From Terriglobia bacterium (GTDB lineage: Bacteria; Acidobacteriota; Terriglobia; JAJPHL01), in the NCBI GenBank assembly GCA_021325275.1, contig JAJPHL010000042.1:185949-249948 (forward strand): a DNA stretch of 64,000 nt, written 5' to 3'. Made by a program: the position numbers and the translations under genes. The notes under the pieces were generated by a model, which did not search any database, was not told the origin of the DNA, and saw only the letters and a program-made list of their open reading frames with translations. Shown here piece after piece: positions 54,330-63,466 of this stretch (position 1 is the stretch's first letter; each line of letters opens with the position of its first letter).

Positions 54330-54910
54330 GGTTGGATTACGATCCGGCCTTCCTGAATTTCCACTCGCTTTAGATTCGACGGCAGCACAAACGGTTTATC
54401 CATTTCGGCTTTAGGATACCGTCCCAGCACAAACCACTTCATCAGAAATTGAATCGTGCCGCCTTGGACGGTGAAGTCGTCCAGCGACACGAAATCGAGA
54501 TGATACTGTCCCTGGTGATCCGCCGGACAGAACGCCGAGCCTTCTACGTTGATCGTGCGTTTCCCGTGGACGATCAGTTCGACCAAGGGATTCAGCGGGC
54601 GCTTGGACGTGGCTGCGTATTTGTCGAAGTCGACGATCGCGGTGGCGTGTTGCTTGCCTGGATGAATCTCGAAGCGAATGCCGGAAATACCCTCGGGAAT
54701 CTTCGGAATTTTGCTCAACGCGAAGAACGATTCGATTTCCTCTTGCGTCAACGTGACCGGCCCGCCGCGCTGGTCGGGAGGCAATTTCGCGGCGGCTTGC
54801 AATCCCTCGATTTTCTTCTCGGCCCGCGCGCACGCTTCGGCGTTTGTGTGCATCGCGAGAGCGGCCTGCGGGCGGCCGGCCATGAAAACGAAGAGAAAGA
54901 GTAGGATCAT
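54326..54910 (-). CDS. Exported protein of unknown function
   Basis: The 194-residue protein has a signal peptide (hydrophobic MILLFLFVFMA, cleavage near QAALA) and a mostly beta soluble part. It has few recognisable motifs; GKQHATAIVDFDKYA and LKRVEIQEGRIVIQP are repeated beta-strand-like segments, reminiscent of lipid-binding or AsmA-linked periplasmic proteins. Its start overlaps the stop of the AsmA-like gene by three bases (ATGA), so it is likely a partner in envelope maintenance. Function unknown. Confidence 0.85.
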   Translation of the reverse strand: MILLFLFVFMAGRPQAALAMHTNAEACARAEKKIEGLQAAAKLPPDQRGGPVTLTQEEIESFFALSKIPKIPEGISGIRFEIHPGKQHATAIVDFDKYAATSKRPLNPLVELIVHGKRTINVEGSAFCPADHQGQYHLDFVSLDDFTVQGGTIQFLMKWFVLGRYPKAEMDKPFVLPSNLKRVEIQEGRIVIQP

Positions 54911-57261
54911 TTGGCCGCCAATTCATTCGCGGAAACACGCTGCGGTTCCGCCAGCGTTCCCGTCACGCGAAAAGTTTGAAAATCCAGGTTTACGCTGCGA
55001 TTGAAACCCACGCTGCCCGTCGCCTCCATCGCCGGCGGACCCGCAAAGGCCAGCCGTTTGAAATGCACTTCGCGAGAATGCACGTCCACGTCGGCTGACC
55101 AGGCGCCGGTGCGGTCGGTTTGCAACGAGTCGGCCAGCGCAGCGTTCATGATTCGCGTCGTGCGCCCGGAAAATGCGCCCTGCATTTCGAACGAATCGGC
55201 GAGTTGCGCTGCCGTTCGCCCTTGTGTCTTCAGATCGAGCGATCCCGAAATCGTGCCTTGCGCCAATTCTTCGAAGCCGCCGGTCTGCACATCCGCGAGT
55301 TTCACGCGGGCGTGATAGACCGGCGCGGGCCGCGCGAAGTCGATTTCCACCGTTCCGTTGACGCGGCCTCCTGCCAAGTTCGCGCGCGCATCGCGTAGCA
55401 CCAGAGTGCGGTCGCCGATCGAAAACGTCGATGTCAGATCCTGCATCGCGAGGGCCTTCAAATGCAAATACGCCGCAGCGACCTTGCCGGTTGCTTGAAA
55501 TGACGCCAGCCATTCGGGCGCGGGATTATCCGCCGCCAGAAGACCCGCCAAACCGGCCGCACTTAACTGATTTGCGCGCAGATCCGCTTGCCAACGCGGC
55601 TTTCCCATGGGATCGGGCGTGCGCTCGGCGCTGCCGGTGATCATCGTTTCCCCGATTTGCGCCACGACGTCTGAAACGCGAATATGTTTCGGGGCCATTT
55701 CGACGCGCAGCGTGTGAATTTGCAACGGCTGCGACAGCCATCGTACGGGCCACGTTGCTTTCTCGACGCTCGCGGCGCCAGATAGCGCCGGCGGCGACCC
55801 GCTTTCCAGTGTTGCTTTCGCATTCAATGAAACGCGCCCTACCGTGGGACCACCGGGCCAGCCCAACGCCGCGGCGATTCGCGAAACGGTCGCGGCGGAA
55901 AGATTTTGCCCGACTGCTGTCACTTGCACGGTGCGCGGACCTTGCGCGGGCGTGGTCCAGTTCGCCGCCAGCCCGAGCGAGAGCGGATGCTCACCCGTCG
56001 CCATCAGCAACACGGTGGGCACCCGCACGATTGGTCCTTCGAATTGAACTTGCGCCGAGGGCGCGGTGAACGCAGGACCGCCGCCGGCGCGGATCGCGAG
56101 ATTCTCGACGATCAGTTCGCCGTCCGCCGAAGGCTCGTTCGTTCCCGGCATGAAGTGGATCCTCCCATCGACCAATCCGGAGATTTGCAAATCACCTGAG
56201 AGTCGGGGCGAGAAGTGTTGGAGCGCGGAAAACCATCGGCCGCCGTCCACGCTATTCATGCGCACTTGCAAATCCCAAGTGAATGGCGCAGCGCCTGGAT
56301 TCGATTGCAGAAATCCCTGCACGCCCCCAAACGCCGTGACCGTTCCCGCCTCCGAGCGGATTTCCGCGATGTCGAGCCGGCGCGCTGGAAGGTCGGCGGA
56401 GCCGGAAAACGTAACTTGCAGCGGTGCGCTGGCCACCGGCGGAAGAAAATCGCCGCGATGCAAGTCGGCGACGCTGGCGCGGCCTTCCATGCGCAGCGCC
56501 GCCGGCCGTCCGGAGACGCGCATGTCCGCGCTGAATTGTCCTTGGATGCCGGGATCGGCGCCGCGCACCAGCGCTAAGAGGTCGTTCAGAAATGCGTCCG
56601 TCAGGCGCGTTTGCAGATCGAGGCGCGGAAGGATTTGTCCTTCCACGCGAACCTCACCCGCGCCGGTGAGCGCGCGATCGGTGCGCGCGGGCCGCCCGCG
56701 GAAGCGCAAGTAGATCGCGCCGTTCTCTCGATAGAGCGCGCCTTGCACGTCGCTGAAGAAAAAAATGCTCTTGATATCGTCGCGCTTGAAGTTGATGCGC
56801 CCGTCGCGGACTTCGATATACGGGAAATCCCCGCCTGCAGCCGGCGATTTCTCCAGCGTCACCACCGCCGGCATCGCGGTTTCGGCCGCGCCCGTTTCAG
56901 GCTGCGCAAAGTGGGCGCGCGCCAGGTTCACGCTCGGTTCCACCAAAACCACCGAGGAAACTTCGGCCTTGCCGTTCCACAACGACCGTAGACGCGGTGT
57001 GGCGCGCAGTTCGCTCATCCGCGCGATCGGTTCCGCGCCGACCTCCGGCAACTCACCGATCACAACGTTCTCCGCCACGATCGCGGGCAGCGGCAGCAAC
57101 TCCACGTGAACGCCGCCGACTTCCACGCGGCGTCCAAGCGCTGTTCCGAGAGCCGACGCCACGCCGCGCCGAAATCGGCTGAGATTCACCGATGGCGTCA
57201 GCAGCACCACGATCGCCAGCAGGGCAATCCCGAAGACAACATGGCGCGGTTTGCGAAACAT
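54907..57261 (-). CDS. AsmA-like protein
   Basis: The 784-residue protein has one N-terminal membrane helix (VVFGIALLAIVVLLTPS) followed by repeated beta segments of AsmA/TamB-like type (SGLVDGRIHFMPGTNEP, SLNAKATLESGSPPAL, VNGTVEIDFARPAPVYHARV). AsmA-like proteins bridge the inner and outer membranes and transfer phospholipids. The start at MFRKPRHVVF begins 30 bp after lepB1 in the leftward run of rnc, three lepB genes and itself, which implicates envelope assembly. Confidence 0.88.
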   Translation of the reverse strand: MFRKPRHVVFGIALLAIVVLLTPSVNLSRFRRGVASALGTALGRRVEVGGVHVELLPLPAIVAENVVIGELPEVGAEPIARMSELRATPRLRSLWNGKAEVSSVVLVEPSVNLARAHFAQPETGAAETAMPAVVTLEKSPAAGGDFPYIEVRDGRINFKRDDIKSIFFFSDVQGALYRENGAIYLRFRGRPARTDRALTGAGEVRVEGQILPRLDLQTRLTDAFLNDLLALVRGADPGIQGQFSADMRVSGRPAALRMEGRASVADLHRGDFLPPVASAPLQVTFSGSADLPARRLDIAEIRSEAGTVTAFGGVQGFLQSNPGAAPFTWDLQVRMNSVDGGRWFSALQHFSPRLSGDLQISGLVDGRIHFMPGTNEPSADGELIVENLAIRAGGGPAFTAPSAQVQFEGPIVRVPTVLLMATGEHPLSLGLAANWTTPAQGPRTVQVTAVGQNLSAATVSRIAAALGWPGGPTVGRVSLNAKATLESGSPPALSGAASVEKATWPVRWLSQPLQIHTLRVEMAPKHIRVSDVVAQIGETMITGSAERTPDPMGKPRWQADLRANQLSAAGLAGLLAADNPAPEWLASFQATGKVAAAYLHLKALAMQDLTSTFSIGDRTLVLRDARANLAGGRVNGTVEIDFARPAPVYHARVKLADVQTGGFEELAQGTISGSLDLKTQGRTAAQLADSFEMQGAFSGRTTRIMNAALADSLQTDRTGAWSADVDVHSREVHFKRLAFAGPPAMEATGSVGFNRSVNLDFQTFRVTGTLAEPQRVSANELAAK

Positions 57262-57291
57262 CGGCGGAAGCGACCTCTTTTGTAAAGCGGC

Positions 57292-58146
57292 TTAAGCGGG
57301 CGGCCGCGGGAAGGTGAGGAACAAGCGGCCCCAGCGCGTGCGGAACGGCAGCGCCATCAACAAATGGACGATGTGCATCGCCGGACTGTCGTCGGCGATC
57401 TCGTTGCGTTTGAAATCCACGGACCAGTAGATCACCAGCGCGCGGCCGATAATGTTTTCGCGAGGAATAAAGCCCCAGTAGCGGCTATCGAGGCTCCAGT
57501 CGCGATTGTCACCCATGCCGAAGTAGTGTCCCGGCGGCACCACCAGTTCGCCTTTCTTGTTGATGCAAGTGGGAAGCAGCTCAGCCCACGGCCGGTACTG
57601 CGGATACGGTGTGAGCAACTCGCTGGGGTAGGTGTCCGGGAAATTATCGCGATACGGCTCGATCGTGCCCATCTTGTGTTGCTTGTAGCCTTCCACAAGA
57701 TATTCACCGTTCACCATCACATTGCGATTCACGATCTTGATGCGATCGCCGGGAAGGCCGATCACCCGCTTCACCATGTGCTTGCGGTCGGGATCCTTGG
57801 GATGAAGGAAAATAATGATGTCGCCGCGCCGAATCTCCGAGTACGGCAGCAGCGGCCCCAGCCATTTCGTCGCCGGCGCGAAGACCACGTTGTCGGCGAA
57901 AGGGCGATCGCCGATCAACAACGTGTCTTCCATCGATTCCGACGGAATCTCGAACGCCTGCGCCGTGAAGGTGGTGAAAAACAGAAAGAGAATCGCGGTC
58001 ACGACGATGGAAGCGAAATTCTCGCGCCACGCCGAAATCGGTTTGCCTCCAGTGGCGGCGGATTCCGGTGCGCCCTTGGCGCGCGGTTGTTCCGCGCTTG
58101 CTTCGGGTTCCTTGCCGTTCTTACGTTGTTTTGATTTGGACGCCAT
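57292..58146 (-). CDS. lepB: Signal peptidase I (copy 1)
   Basis: The 284-residue S26 peptidase has one membrane anchor (about residues 46-66), catalytic Ser71 in IPSESMEDTL, and general-base Lys126 in HMVKRVIGLPGDRI, followed by the box D/E segment GMGDNRDWSLDSRYWGF. It cleaves Sec and Tat signal peptides. It is the third and last of three adjacent paralogues transcribed leftward, seven bases after copy 2. Its C-terminus ends LFLTFPRPPA and diverges from the others' FRTFPRVNP/VSP. Confidence 0.96.
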   Translation of the reverse strand: MASKSKQRKNGKEPEASAEQPRAKGAPESAATGGKPISAWRENFASIVVTAILFLFFTTFTAQAFEIPSESMEDTLLIGDRPFADNVVFAPATKWLGPLLPYSEIRRGDIIIFLHPKDPDRKHMVKRVIGLPGDRIKIVNRNVMVNGEYLVEGYKQHKMGTIEPYRDNFPDTYPSELLTPYPQYRPWAELLPTCINKKGELVVPPGHYFGMGDNRDWSLDSRYWGFIPRENIIGRALVIYWSVDFKRNEIADDSPAMHIVHLLMALPFRTRWGRLFLTFPRPPA

Positions 58147-58153
58147 ATGTACG

Positions 58154-58960
58154 CTATGGATTCACTCGCGGAAATGTTCGAAACAGCCGATCCCATCGTG
58201 TGTCACGAGGTAAACTCAACAACAAGGAGATTGCGTCTCCAATTCGATCACCGCCACCGTTCTTCTCATAATCCTTCTCCGTTCGCTCGAGAGACCAATA
58301 GACCACAAACGGGCGGCCTAGAATCGCCTCGCGGGGAACAAAACCCCAGAAACGACTGTCATTGCTGTTGTCCCGATTGTCGCCCATTACAAAGTAGCGA
58401 TTCTCCGGCAAAACCAATTCGCCCTGCGCGTTGATGTGATGCGGCATCTCCTCGCGCCATGAAGGATAGACCATCCCGTTCGGCGGCGAAGGAAAATTGT
58501 CCGCATAGTCGTCGATCGCCGGCGCCTTGTGTACCTTGTACGGTTCCACGATGAAGTGACCGTTGACCATCACGCTCCGTCGCACGATTCGAATGCGATC
58601 GCCAGGTACGCCGATCACGCGCTTGACCATGTGTTTGCGATCGCTCTCCGCCGGATGGAGGAAAATGATGATGTCGCCTCGGTGCACATCGGAATACGGC
58701 AGCAGCGGTCCCAGCCATGTGGTTCGCGGCGCGAGAGAAACATTGTCTGCGAAAGGCCGGTCGCCAATCTGCAGCGTATTTTCCATGGAGCCGGAGGGAA
58801 TAACGAAAGCTTGCGCGGTGAACGTGGTGAAAAACAGAAAAAGGATCGCGGTAACCACGATCGAGGAGAAGTTTTCACGCCAAACCACCGGATGGCTGGC
58901 CGACCCGGGCTTGGCAGGTGGCGTTCTCTCTTCTTGGCGGCGCTTCGATTTGGATCGCAT
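58154..58960 (-). CDS. lepB: Signal peptidase I (copy 2)
   Basis: The 268-residue paralogue has catalytic Ser58 in VIPSGSMENTL and Lys113 in HMVKRVIGVPGDRI, with VMGDNRDNSNDSRFWGF. The SGSMEN wording differs from the SESMED of the other two copies, which may alter substrate choice. The start at MRSKSKRRQE matches the short Lys/Arg-rich cytoplasmic tails of the family. Its last codons share a 31-bp near-identical stretch with the end of copy 3, showing the tandem duplication. Confidence 0.96.
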   Translation of the reverse strand: MRSKSKRRQEERTPPAKPGSASHPVVWRENFSSIVVTAILFLFFTTFTAQAFVIPSGSMENTLQIGDRPFADNVSLAPRTTWLGPLLPYSDVHRGDIIIFLHPAESDRKHMVKRVIGVPGDRIRIVRRSVMVNGHFIVEPYKVHKAPAIDDYADNFPSPPNGMVYPSWREEMPHHINAQGELVLPENRYFVMGDNRDNSNDSRFWGFVPREAILGRPFVVYWSLERTEKDYEKNGGGDRIGDAISLLLSLPRDTRWDRLFRTFPRVNP

Positions 58961-58968
58961 AGTGGGAG

Positions 58969-59847
58969 TTACGGACTCACTCGCGGAAATGTTCGAAACA
59001 GCCGATTCCAACGCGTCTTGCGCGGAAGATGGGTGATGATATTGACGAAATTGGTGAGGTGATCGCTCAAACTTGTCGCCATGTAGTCCTCGCGCGTCAA
59101 ATCGATCGACCAAAAGAGGAGCAGCGGCCGCCCCAGAATATTCTCTCGAGGCACAAAGCCCCAGTAGCGGCTATCCAAGCTGTAGTCGCGATTGTCTCCC
59201 ATCGCGAAGTAACAACCGGCCGGCACCACCAGCTCGCCGTTGCTGTTTACATGCTTGGGCATTTCCGCGCGCCACTCTCGATAGACTTGCCCATACGGCG
59301 GTCCCGGGAAATTGTCGCGATAGTCTTCGATCGTTCCCTGTTTGTGGACCTTGTAGCCTTCGTCGAGCATGCGCCCGTTCACAAAAACCTGCCGCGCGAC
59401 GATCTTGATGCGATCCCCGGGCAGGCCGATGGCGCGTTTCACCATATGAATGCGTCCCGGTTCCGCGGGATGGTTGAAAATGATGATGTCGCCGCGATGA
59501 ATCTCTTCGTAAGGCATCAGCGGTTTCAACCAACTTGTCGCCGGTGCGAAAGCAACCTTGTTCACGAACGGTCGATCGCCGACGAGCAGTGTGTCTTCCA
59601 TCGACTCCGAGGGAATCTCGAACGCTTGCGCCAGAAATGTCGTGAAGAAAAGCGCGAGGACGGCGGTGGCGATCAATGCCGCAACGTTTTCCCGGAATGC
59701 GCCGGACTCCGGTGGACCAGCAACGGGCAGCTCCGCCACCGGGTCTCCGAGGCCTTCGATACTCAGAGTCGCGCCTTCGATGCGCAGCGTGGCAATGCTG
59801 GGTTCGGCGGCTTCTCCTTCGGGGATGTTATTCGTTTCCGGCGTCAT
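58969..59847 (-). CDS. lepB: Signal peptidase I (copy 3)
   Basis: The 292-residue paralogue is first in transcription order. It has an acidic N-terminal cytoplasmic segment of about 50 residues, one membrane helix (about 57-73), Ser82 in IPSESMEDTL, and Lys137 in HMVKRAIGLPGDRI, with AMGDNRDYSLDSRYWGF. It begins 50 bp after rnc and ends eight bases before copy 2. lepB-rnc linkage is common in bacteria. Confidence 0.96.
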   Translation of the reverse strand: MTPETNNIPEGEAAEPSIATLRIEGATLSIEGLGDPVAELPVAGPPESGAFRENVAALIATAVLALFFTTFLAQAFEIPSESMEDTLLVGDRPFVNKVAFAPATSWLKPLMPYEEIHRGDIIIFNHPAEPGRIHMVKRAIGLPGDRIKIVARQVFVNGRMLDEGYKVHKQGTIEDYRDNFPGPPYGQVYREWRAEMPKHVNSNGELVVPAGCYFAMGDNRDYSLDSRYWGFVPRENILGRPLLLFWSIDLTREDYMATSLSDHLTNFVNIITHLPRKTRWNRLFRTFPRVSP

Positions 59848-59897
59848 GCAGTGATCGAGCGAAATCCGTCCTTACAAAATCATACCCTGCGAATCGA

Positions 59898-60602
59898 CTA
59901 AACCGCCGAAGTTTCGCTGCGCAGCGCGGTCAGCGCCGCACGCGCGGCCGCTTGTTCGGCGCTCTTCTTGGTGGGACCCTCCGCGGAAACCGCGCGATCG
60001 CCGCCCAACAGCGCTTCCACCACAAACACCTTGCGATGTTCCGGGCCTCGCTCTGCCGCCACTCGGTAACGCGGCTGCGGGAGCTGGCGCGCCTGCACAA
60101 ATTCCTGAAGCGCCGATTTGTAGTCCTCGCTGGAAAACTCTTCGATGCCGCCGCGAAGCTCGTCGGCGATCACCGAGCGGACCACGAACTGCTCGGCGGC
60201 GGGGATTCCGCCGTCCAAATACAACGCCGCGATCAGTGCTTCCGCCGCATCCACGAGCAAGGCGCGTTTTGTGCGTCCGCCGCTTTTTTCCTCGCCGCGG
60301 CCGAGCAGCAAGAATCGCCCCAAGTTTAGTTTCTCGGCGACGGCGAAGAGTCGCGCGGCGCTCACCAAATGAGCCTTCATTTTCGAGAGATGGCCCTCGT
60401 CGGCGGCCGGAAAGGACGTGAAGAGGTACGTGCTCACGACGAACCCGAGCACGGAATCGCCCAGGAACTCCAGTTGCTCATTGTGCGGGACGTTCTCGCC
60501 CACTTCATGCGCTTGCGAACTGTGCGTCAGCGCGAGTACGAGAAGCTCCGGCCGCTCGAAGGAGTGTCCTAGAATCGCTTCGAGTTGGCGGCGATCATCC
60601 AG
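59898..60602 (-). CDS. rnc: Ribonuclease III, apparent CTG start
   Basis: The enzyme cleaves double-stranded RNA, including rRNA precursors. The signature NEQLEFLGDSVL is near the N-terminus, the second catalytic acid block is DAAEALIAALYLDGG, and a C-terminal dsRBD (SALQEFVQARQLPQPRY, GPTKKSAEQAAARAAL) follows. The conserved first helix (LEAILGHSFERPELLVLALTHSS) lies upstream of the first GTG (60503). The only candidate start before an upstream in-frame stop is CTG at 60602, giving 234 residues, a normal length. It is one base after the stop of the TPR gene, with GGAG about 12 bases upstream. The CTG start is inferred. Confidence 0.93.
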   Translation of the reverse strand: MDDRRQLEAILGHSFERPELLVLALTHSSQAHEVGENVPHNEQLEFLGDSVLGFVVSTYLFTSFPAADEGHLSKMKAHLVSAARLFAVAEKLNLGRFLLLGRGEEKSGGRTKRALLVDAAEALIAALYLDGGIPAAEQFVVRSVIADELRGGIEEFSSEDYKSALQEFVQARQLPQPRYRVAAERGPEHRKVFVVEALLGGDRAVSAEGPTKKSAEQAAARAALTALRSETSAV

Positions 60603-60603
60603 A

Positions 60604-61413
60604 CTATTTCTTCTCCATCAGTTTTTTCAAGCGATCACGGTCTTCCACCGCTTGATCCTTGCCGCCCATCTTCACGCCGCCCAAACTCACCGACTTCTCG
60701 TACGCCTTCAGCGCGTCGTCGCGCTTGTTGTCGAGTTCGTTCGCCAACCCGAGACGCCAGTACAGAATCGGATCCGGCTGGCTGGGCGACTGCAACCTGG
60801 AGGCAAGGCTGATTTCATCCACCGCCAACTGATAGCTCTTCCGCTGCAGCGCGACCAATCCCAGGGCATAGTGGGCCTGCGACTTGGCATCGTTTATGCG
60901 CTCGTCCCATTGAGCCGCGGAGGGGTCGCCGGCCGCGGGCTTCGGCATCTTCTCGATTTGATCGAGCGCGCGGCGCGCGTAGCCTTCGGCCGCGGCGCGT
61001 TTCTGGTCCTTGTCGGCGTCGCCGTCTTGCGTGCGCTCGGGGATCGCCGTGGCCAGCGTGATCAACGTGGGAATGTCGTTCGGATCGATCTCCAGAATCT
61101 GCTCGCCGAACTGGCGCATTTTCGCAAAGTCGTTTTTTACTTGATACGCCTGCATCTCCGCTTGAAACGCGTAGATCTTCAGTTCGCTTTGTGGATAGGT
61201 CTTGACGAATTCTTCCGCGTTCTTGATTTTCTTATCGGTGTCGGACTCACCCCAAAACTTTTGATACGCGTCGTATTCCGGCCGCGTCTTGGCCATCGGC
61301 TGCTTTCGCGCGGTTTGCCCCGGCGAGGCCGCTTGCATCGCACTCGCTCCGGCCGGCAGAGAGAAGCCGACCATCAACAGGGCCGCGGCGGCAGTACACA
61401 ATGTCTTCTTCAA
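60604..61413 (-). CDS. Exported TPR-repeat protein
   Basis: The 269-residue protein has a signal peptide (MKKTLCTAAAALLMVG, cleavage near GASA) and TPR-like helical hairpins (AEEFVKTYPQSELKIYAF, FAKMRQFGEQILEIDPNDIPTL, SQAHYALGLVALQRKSYQLAV, DALKAYEKSVSLGG). It likely mediates protein contacts in the periplasm. Its stop codon is one base from the rnc start, so the two are probably coupled. No enzymatic motif is seen. Confidence 0.87.
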   Translation of the reverse strand: MKKTLCTAAAALLMVGFSLPAGASAMQAASPGQTARKQPMAKTRPEYDAYQKFWGESDTDKKIKNAEEFVKTYPQSELKIYAFQAEMQAYQVKNDFAKMRQFGEQILEIDPNDIPTLITLATAIPERTQDGDADKDQKRAAAEGYARRALDQIEKMPKPAAGDPSAAQWDERINDAKSQAHYALGLVALQRKSYQLAVDEISLASRLQSPSQPDPILYWRLGLANELDNKRDDALKAYEKSVSLGGVKMGGKDQAVEDRDRLKKLMEKK

Positions 61414-61438
61414 CGTAAAGTCTCCTTTTACTGCTTTT

Positions 61439-62947
61439 CTACTTCGGTGCGGCTGCGTTGTCTTTCGGCTTCGTAAACGGCGTTTCCAAACCCTTCTGCG
61501 CAGCGAGCCGCGCGGCTACCGCGATGTCGCCCGATTCGAGCGCCTGCTTGTATTGGTGAATCGCGGAGTCGCGGCGATTCTCCATATCGTACAAGCGGCC
61601 GAGATAGATGTGCGACCACGCCAGCAACTGCGGTTCGCGCGCCACTTCCAGGGTTTGCTGGAAAAACGTCTTGGCGACTTCTGCTTGCTTGGCTTCGGTC
61701 GCCGCCAGCGCCAGGCCGTACAGCGCCCGCGCGCGGCCCGACGGATTCGGTGTTTCGCCGGTCGCCTTCTCGAGCGCCGCTTGATATGCCTTGCGTGCCG
61801 CGTTCACGTCGCGACGCGCCATGGCGTCTTCGCCGTCGGCGAGGAGGCCTTCGATCGGGTCCGATCCCGACTTTGCTTCCGCCGTGTACTCGTGGAGTGT
61901 CCGGGGCGCGGGCGTGGCGGTGAACGTGATCTGATTGGCGCGCTTCTCTTCGCGTCCCACGTCGATCCTCTCGATCATCTCCGGATAGTAGATGCGCATG
62001 CCGGCGTCTTGCTGCTCGAACTTGAGAAGCGCCTCGAGAAAATAAGGCACCAGGAAGTATCCTTCGGTTGAATCCTCTTGCGCGCGCCTCGCCTGCTCCG
62101 CCGTACTGAGCTTGGCCATGCGCATTTCAACCGCGCGGATGAGCGATTCTGTCATGAACAGCGGAAAACTGCGGCGCAATCCGCGATCGAGCGCGGGAGC
62201 TTGCTTGGCGACGTCCTCCAGCTTGCTCTTTGAGTTGACGACGAGCGATTCCTTCGCCGCCATCGGCTCGAGAATATAATGAAGATAGCCATGCCGAACT
62301 TCGTCGGCGTGCAACTGCGGCGCGGACGTCACCACAACATCATAATTGTTCTCGAAGCTTCGCGCGTTCACTTCATTCGGTGGACCGATCATCTCGATGT
62401 CCACTGAAAAGTTGCGCCCATAGAAGCCCGCGCTCGGCGTGCGCAGGTATCCGTTCACCAGAAGCATCACGCGTGCGATACCCTCGTCGTAAATCGCCGA
62501 TTGCTGATCGTAAATCGGCCGGTACTTCTTCCACAATTCATCGAGCTTGGCGTCGCGATAGAACTCCGCGATCATCGGGTTGAGTCCGATCAGCGCCTGC
62601 GCGTCCTGCGGCAGGTCGACCTCGCGATAGCGGAACAAAAAATCCGGCGGGCCTTCGACGACCAGAGCGAACGAAACGAGTTTCGTGTAGTCGCCTTTGT
62701 TGAGGGCCAGGAAGCGGCGGATTTCGTTGAGAACCGGAATTTCCTTGCCGGCCAGATCCTTGCGGATTTGCTGCGCTAGGGGACTGGTGTAGACTTCGCC
62801 CTTTTCGTCGGCGGCGGCCGCGGCGGCGATCACCGAGAACAAGGTGAGATTCGAGTCGGCCTGCGGCCCTTGCGCGAACACGGGTGTGGAGGCACACAGG
62901 CACAGCAATACACATGCGGCCTGCCAGAGCCTCCGGGGGAAGATCAT
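61439..62947 (-). CDS. Exported protein with degenerate zincin-like motif and C-terminal TPRs
   Basis: The 502-residue protein has a signal peptide (ending VFAQG near residue 26), an N-terminal alpha/beta region (about 40-340) and TPR units near the C-terminus (ARKAYQAALEKATGETPNPSG split, SAIHQYKQALESGDIAVAAR). Residues 219-223 read HGYLH in RHGYLHYILEP, where an HExxH metalloprotease motif would fit but the catalytic Glu is Gly. It may be an inactive peptidase-like scaffold. Position, 25 bp before the other TPR gene, suggests an operon. Function unknown. Confidence 0.82.
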   Translation of the reverse strand: MIFPRRLWQAACVLLCLCASTPVFAQGPQADSNLTLFSVIAAAAAADEKGEVYTSPLAQQIRKDLAGKEIPVLNEIRRFLALNKGDYTKLVSFALVVEGPPDFLFRYREVDLPQDAQALIGLNPMIAEFYRDAKLDELWKKYRPIYDQQSAIYDEGIARVMLLVNGYLRTPSAGFYGRNFSVDIEMIGPPNEVNARSFENNYDVVVTSAPQLHADEVRHGYLHYILEPMAAKESLVVNSKSKLEDVAKQAPALDRGLRRSFPLFMTESLIRAVEMRMAKLSTAEQARRAQEDSTEGYFLVPYFLEALLKFEQQDAGMRIYYPEMIERIDVGREEKRANQITFTATPAPRTLHEYTAEAKSGSDPIEGLLADGEDAMARRDVNAARKAYQAALEKATGETPNPSGRARALYGLALAATEAKQAEVAKTFFQQTLEVAREPQLLAWSHIYLGRLYDMENRRDSAIHQYKQALESGDIAVAARLAAQKGLETPFTKPKDNAAAPK

Positions 62948-62996
62948 GCTGTTAGTTTATGTCGGCTTCGGCGAACGGTCAACGAGCACGGAGGCT

Positions 62997-63179
62997 TCAC
63001 GACAACCAGCGTCGAATGACAAAGTATGCCGCGACACAAAGCGTGAAATCGATCACCAGGCCCGCGTCCATTTGAAACGCTTGGTGCTGGATCGACGGCG
63101 CAAGAAACGGTCGCGCTAGAAAGTACAGTGCGTTTCCCGCCAGGATCGCGAGGATGTATTGGAGCCATCGTGACCGCAT
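62997..63179 (-). CDS. Small two-helix membrane protein
   Basis: The 60-residue product has two hydrophobic segments (about 7-22, YILAILAGNALYFLA, and 40-56, GLVIDFTLCVAAYFVI). It is the first frame of the leftward run and is 49 bp upstream of the TPR gene. The coding pattern (Arg/Trp-rich start, clean stop) supports a real gene, but there is only a weak Shine-Dalgarno (GGTTGAAGG, very close). Function unknown. Confidence 0.6.
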   Translation of the reverse strand: MRSRWLQYILAILAGNALYFLARPFLAPSIQHQAFQMDAGLVIDFTLCVAAYFVIRRWLS

Positions 63180-63353
63180 GCCTTCAACCTAACACGAGCA
63201 TGTACCGAGCAAGTAAACTACGGTCCGGGGGGAAGCGCTCCACAATATATAGTGTGCGAAGAGTTGATGCGCGCGATTCAATGATGATGGATTGTCCAGT
63301 TCGCGAGAATGCCCATTTTTAGAGCAGAAATGCGGCTTTGTCTTGGTGAGGGG

Positions 63354-63383
63354 TTGCGCCAATCACAAAGATTGTGTTAGTAT
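63354..63383 (+). promoter_or_regulatory. Possible upstream rRNA promoter
   Basis: TTGCGC (63354-63359), an 18-bp spacer and TAGTAT (63378-63383) form a moderate sigma-70 promoter upstream of the main one. Most of the gap 63180-63353 shows nothing recognisable. Confidence 0.4.
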
Positions 63384-63466
63384 CTTTTCCATCGTAGTGA
63401 ACGTCCGCGGGTCTCACCTGTAAGGCGTCCGATTCCCTAAAAAGTGTCGGTAATAGCTGTCAGGAG

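Noticed and set aside
57292..59847. One lepB broken into fragments
   Set aside because: Each of the three frames has its own anchor, Ser, Lys and C-terminal boxes, so they are complete paralogues.
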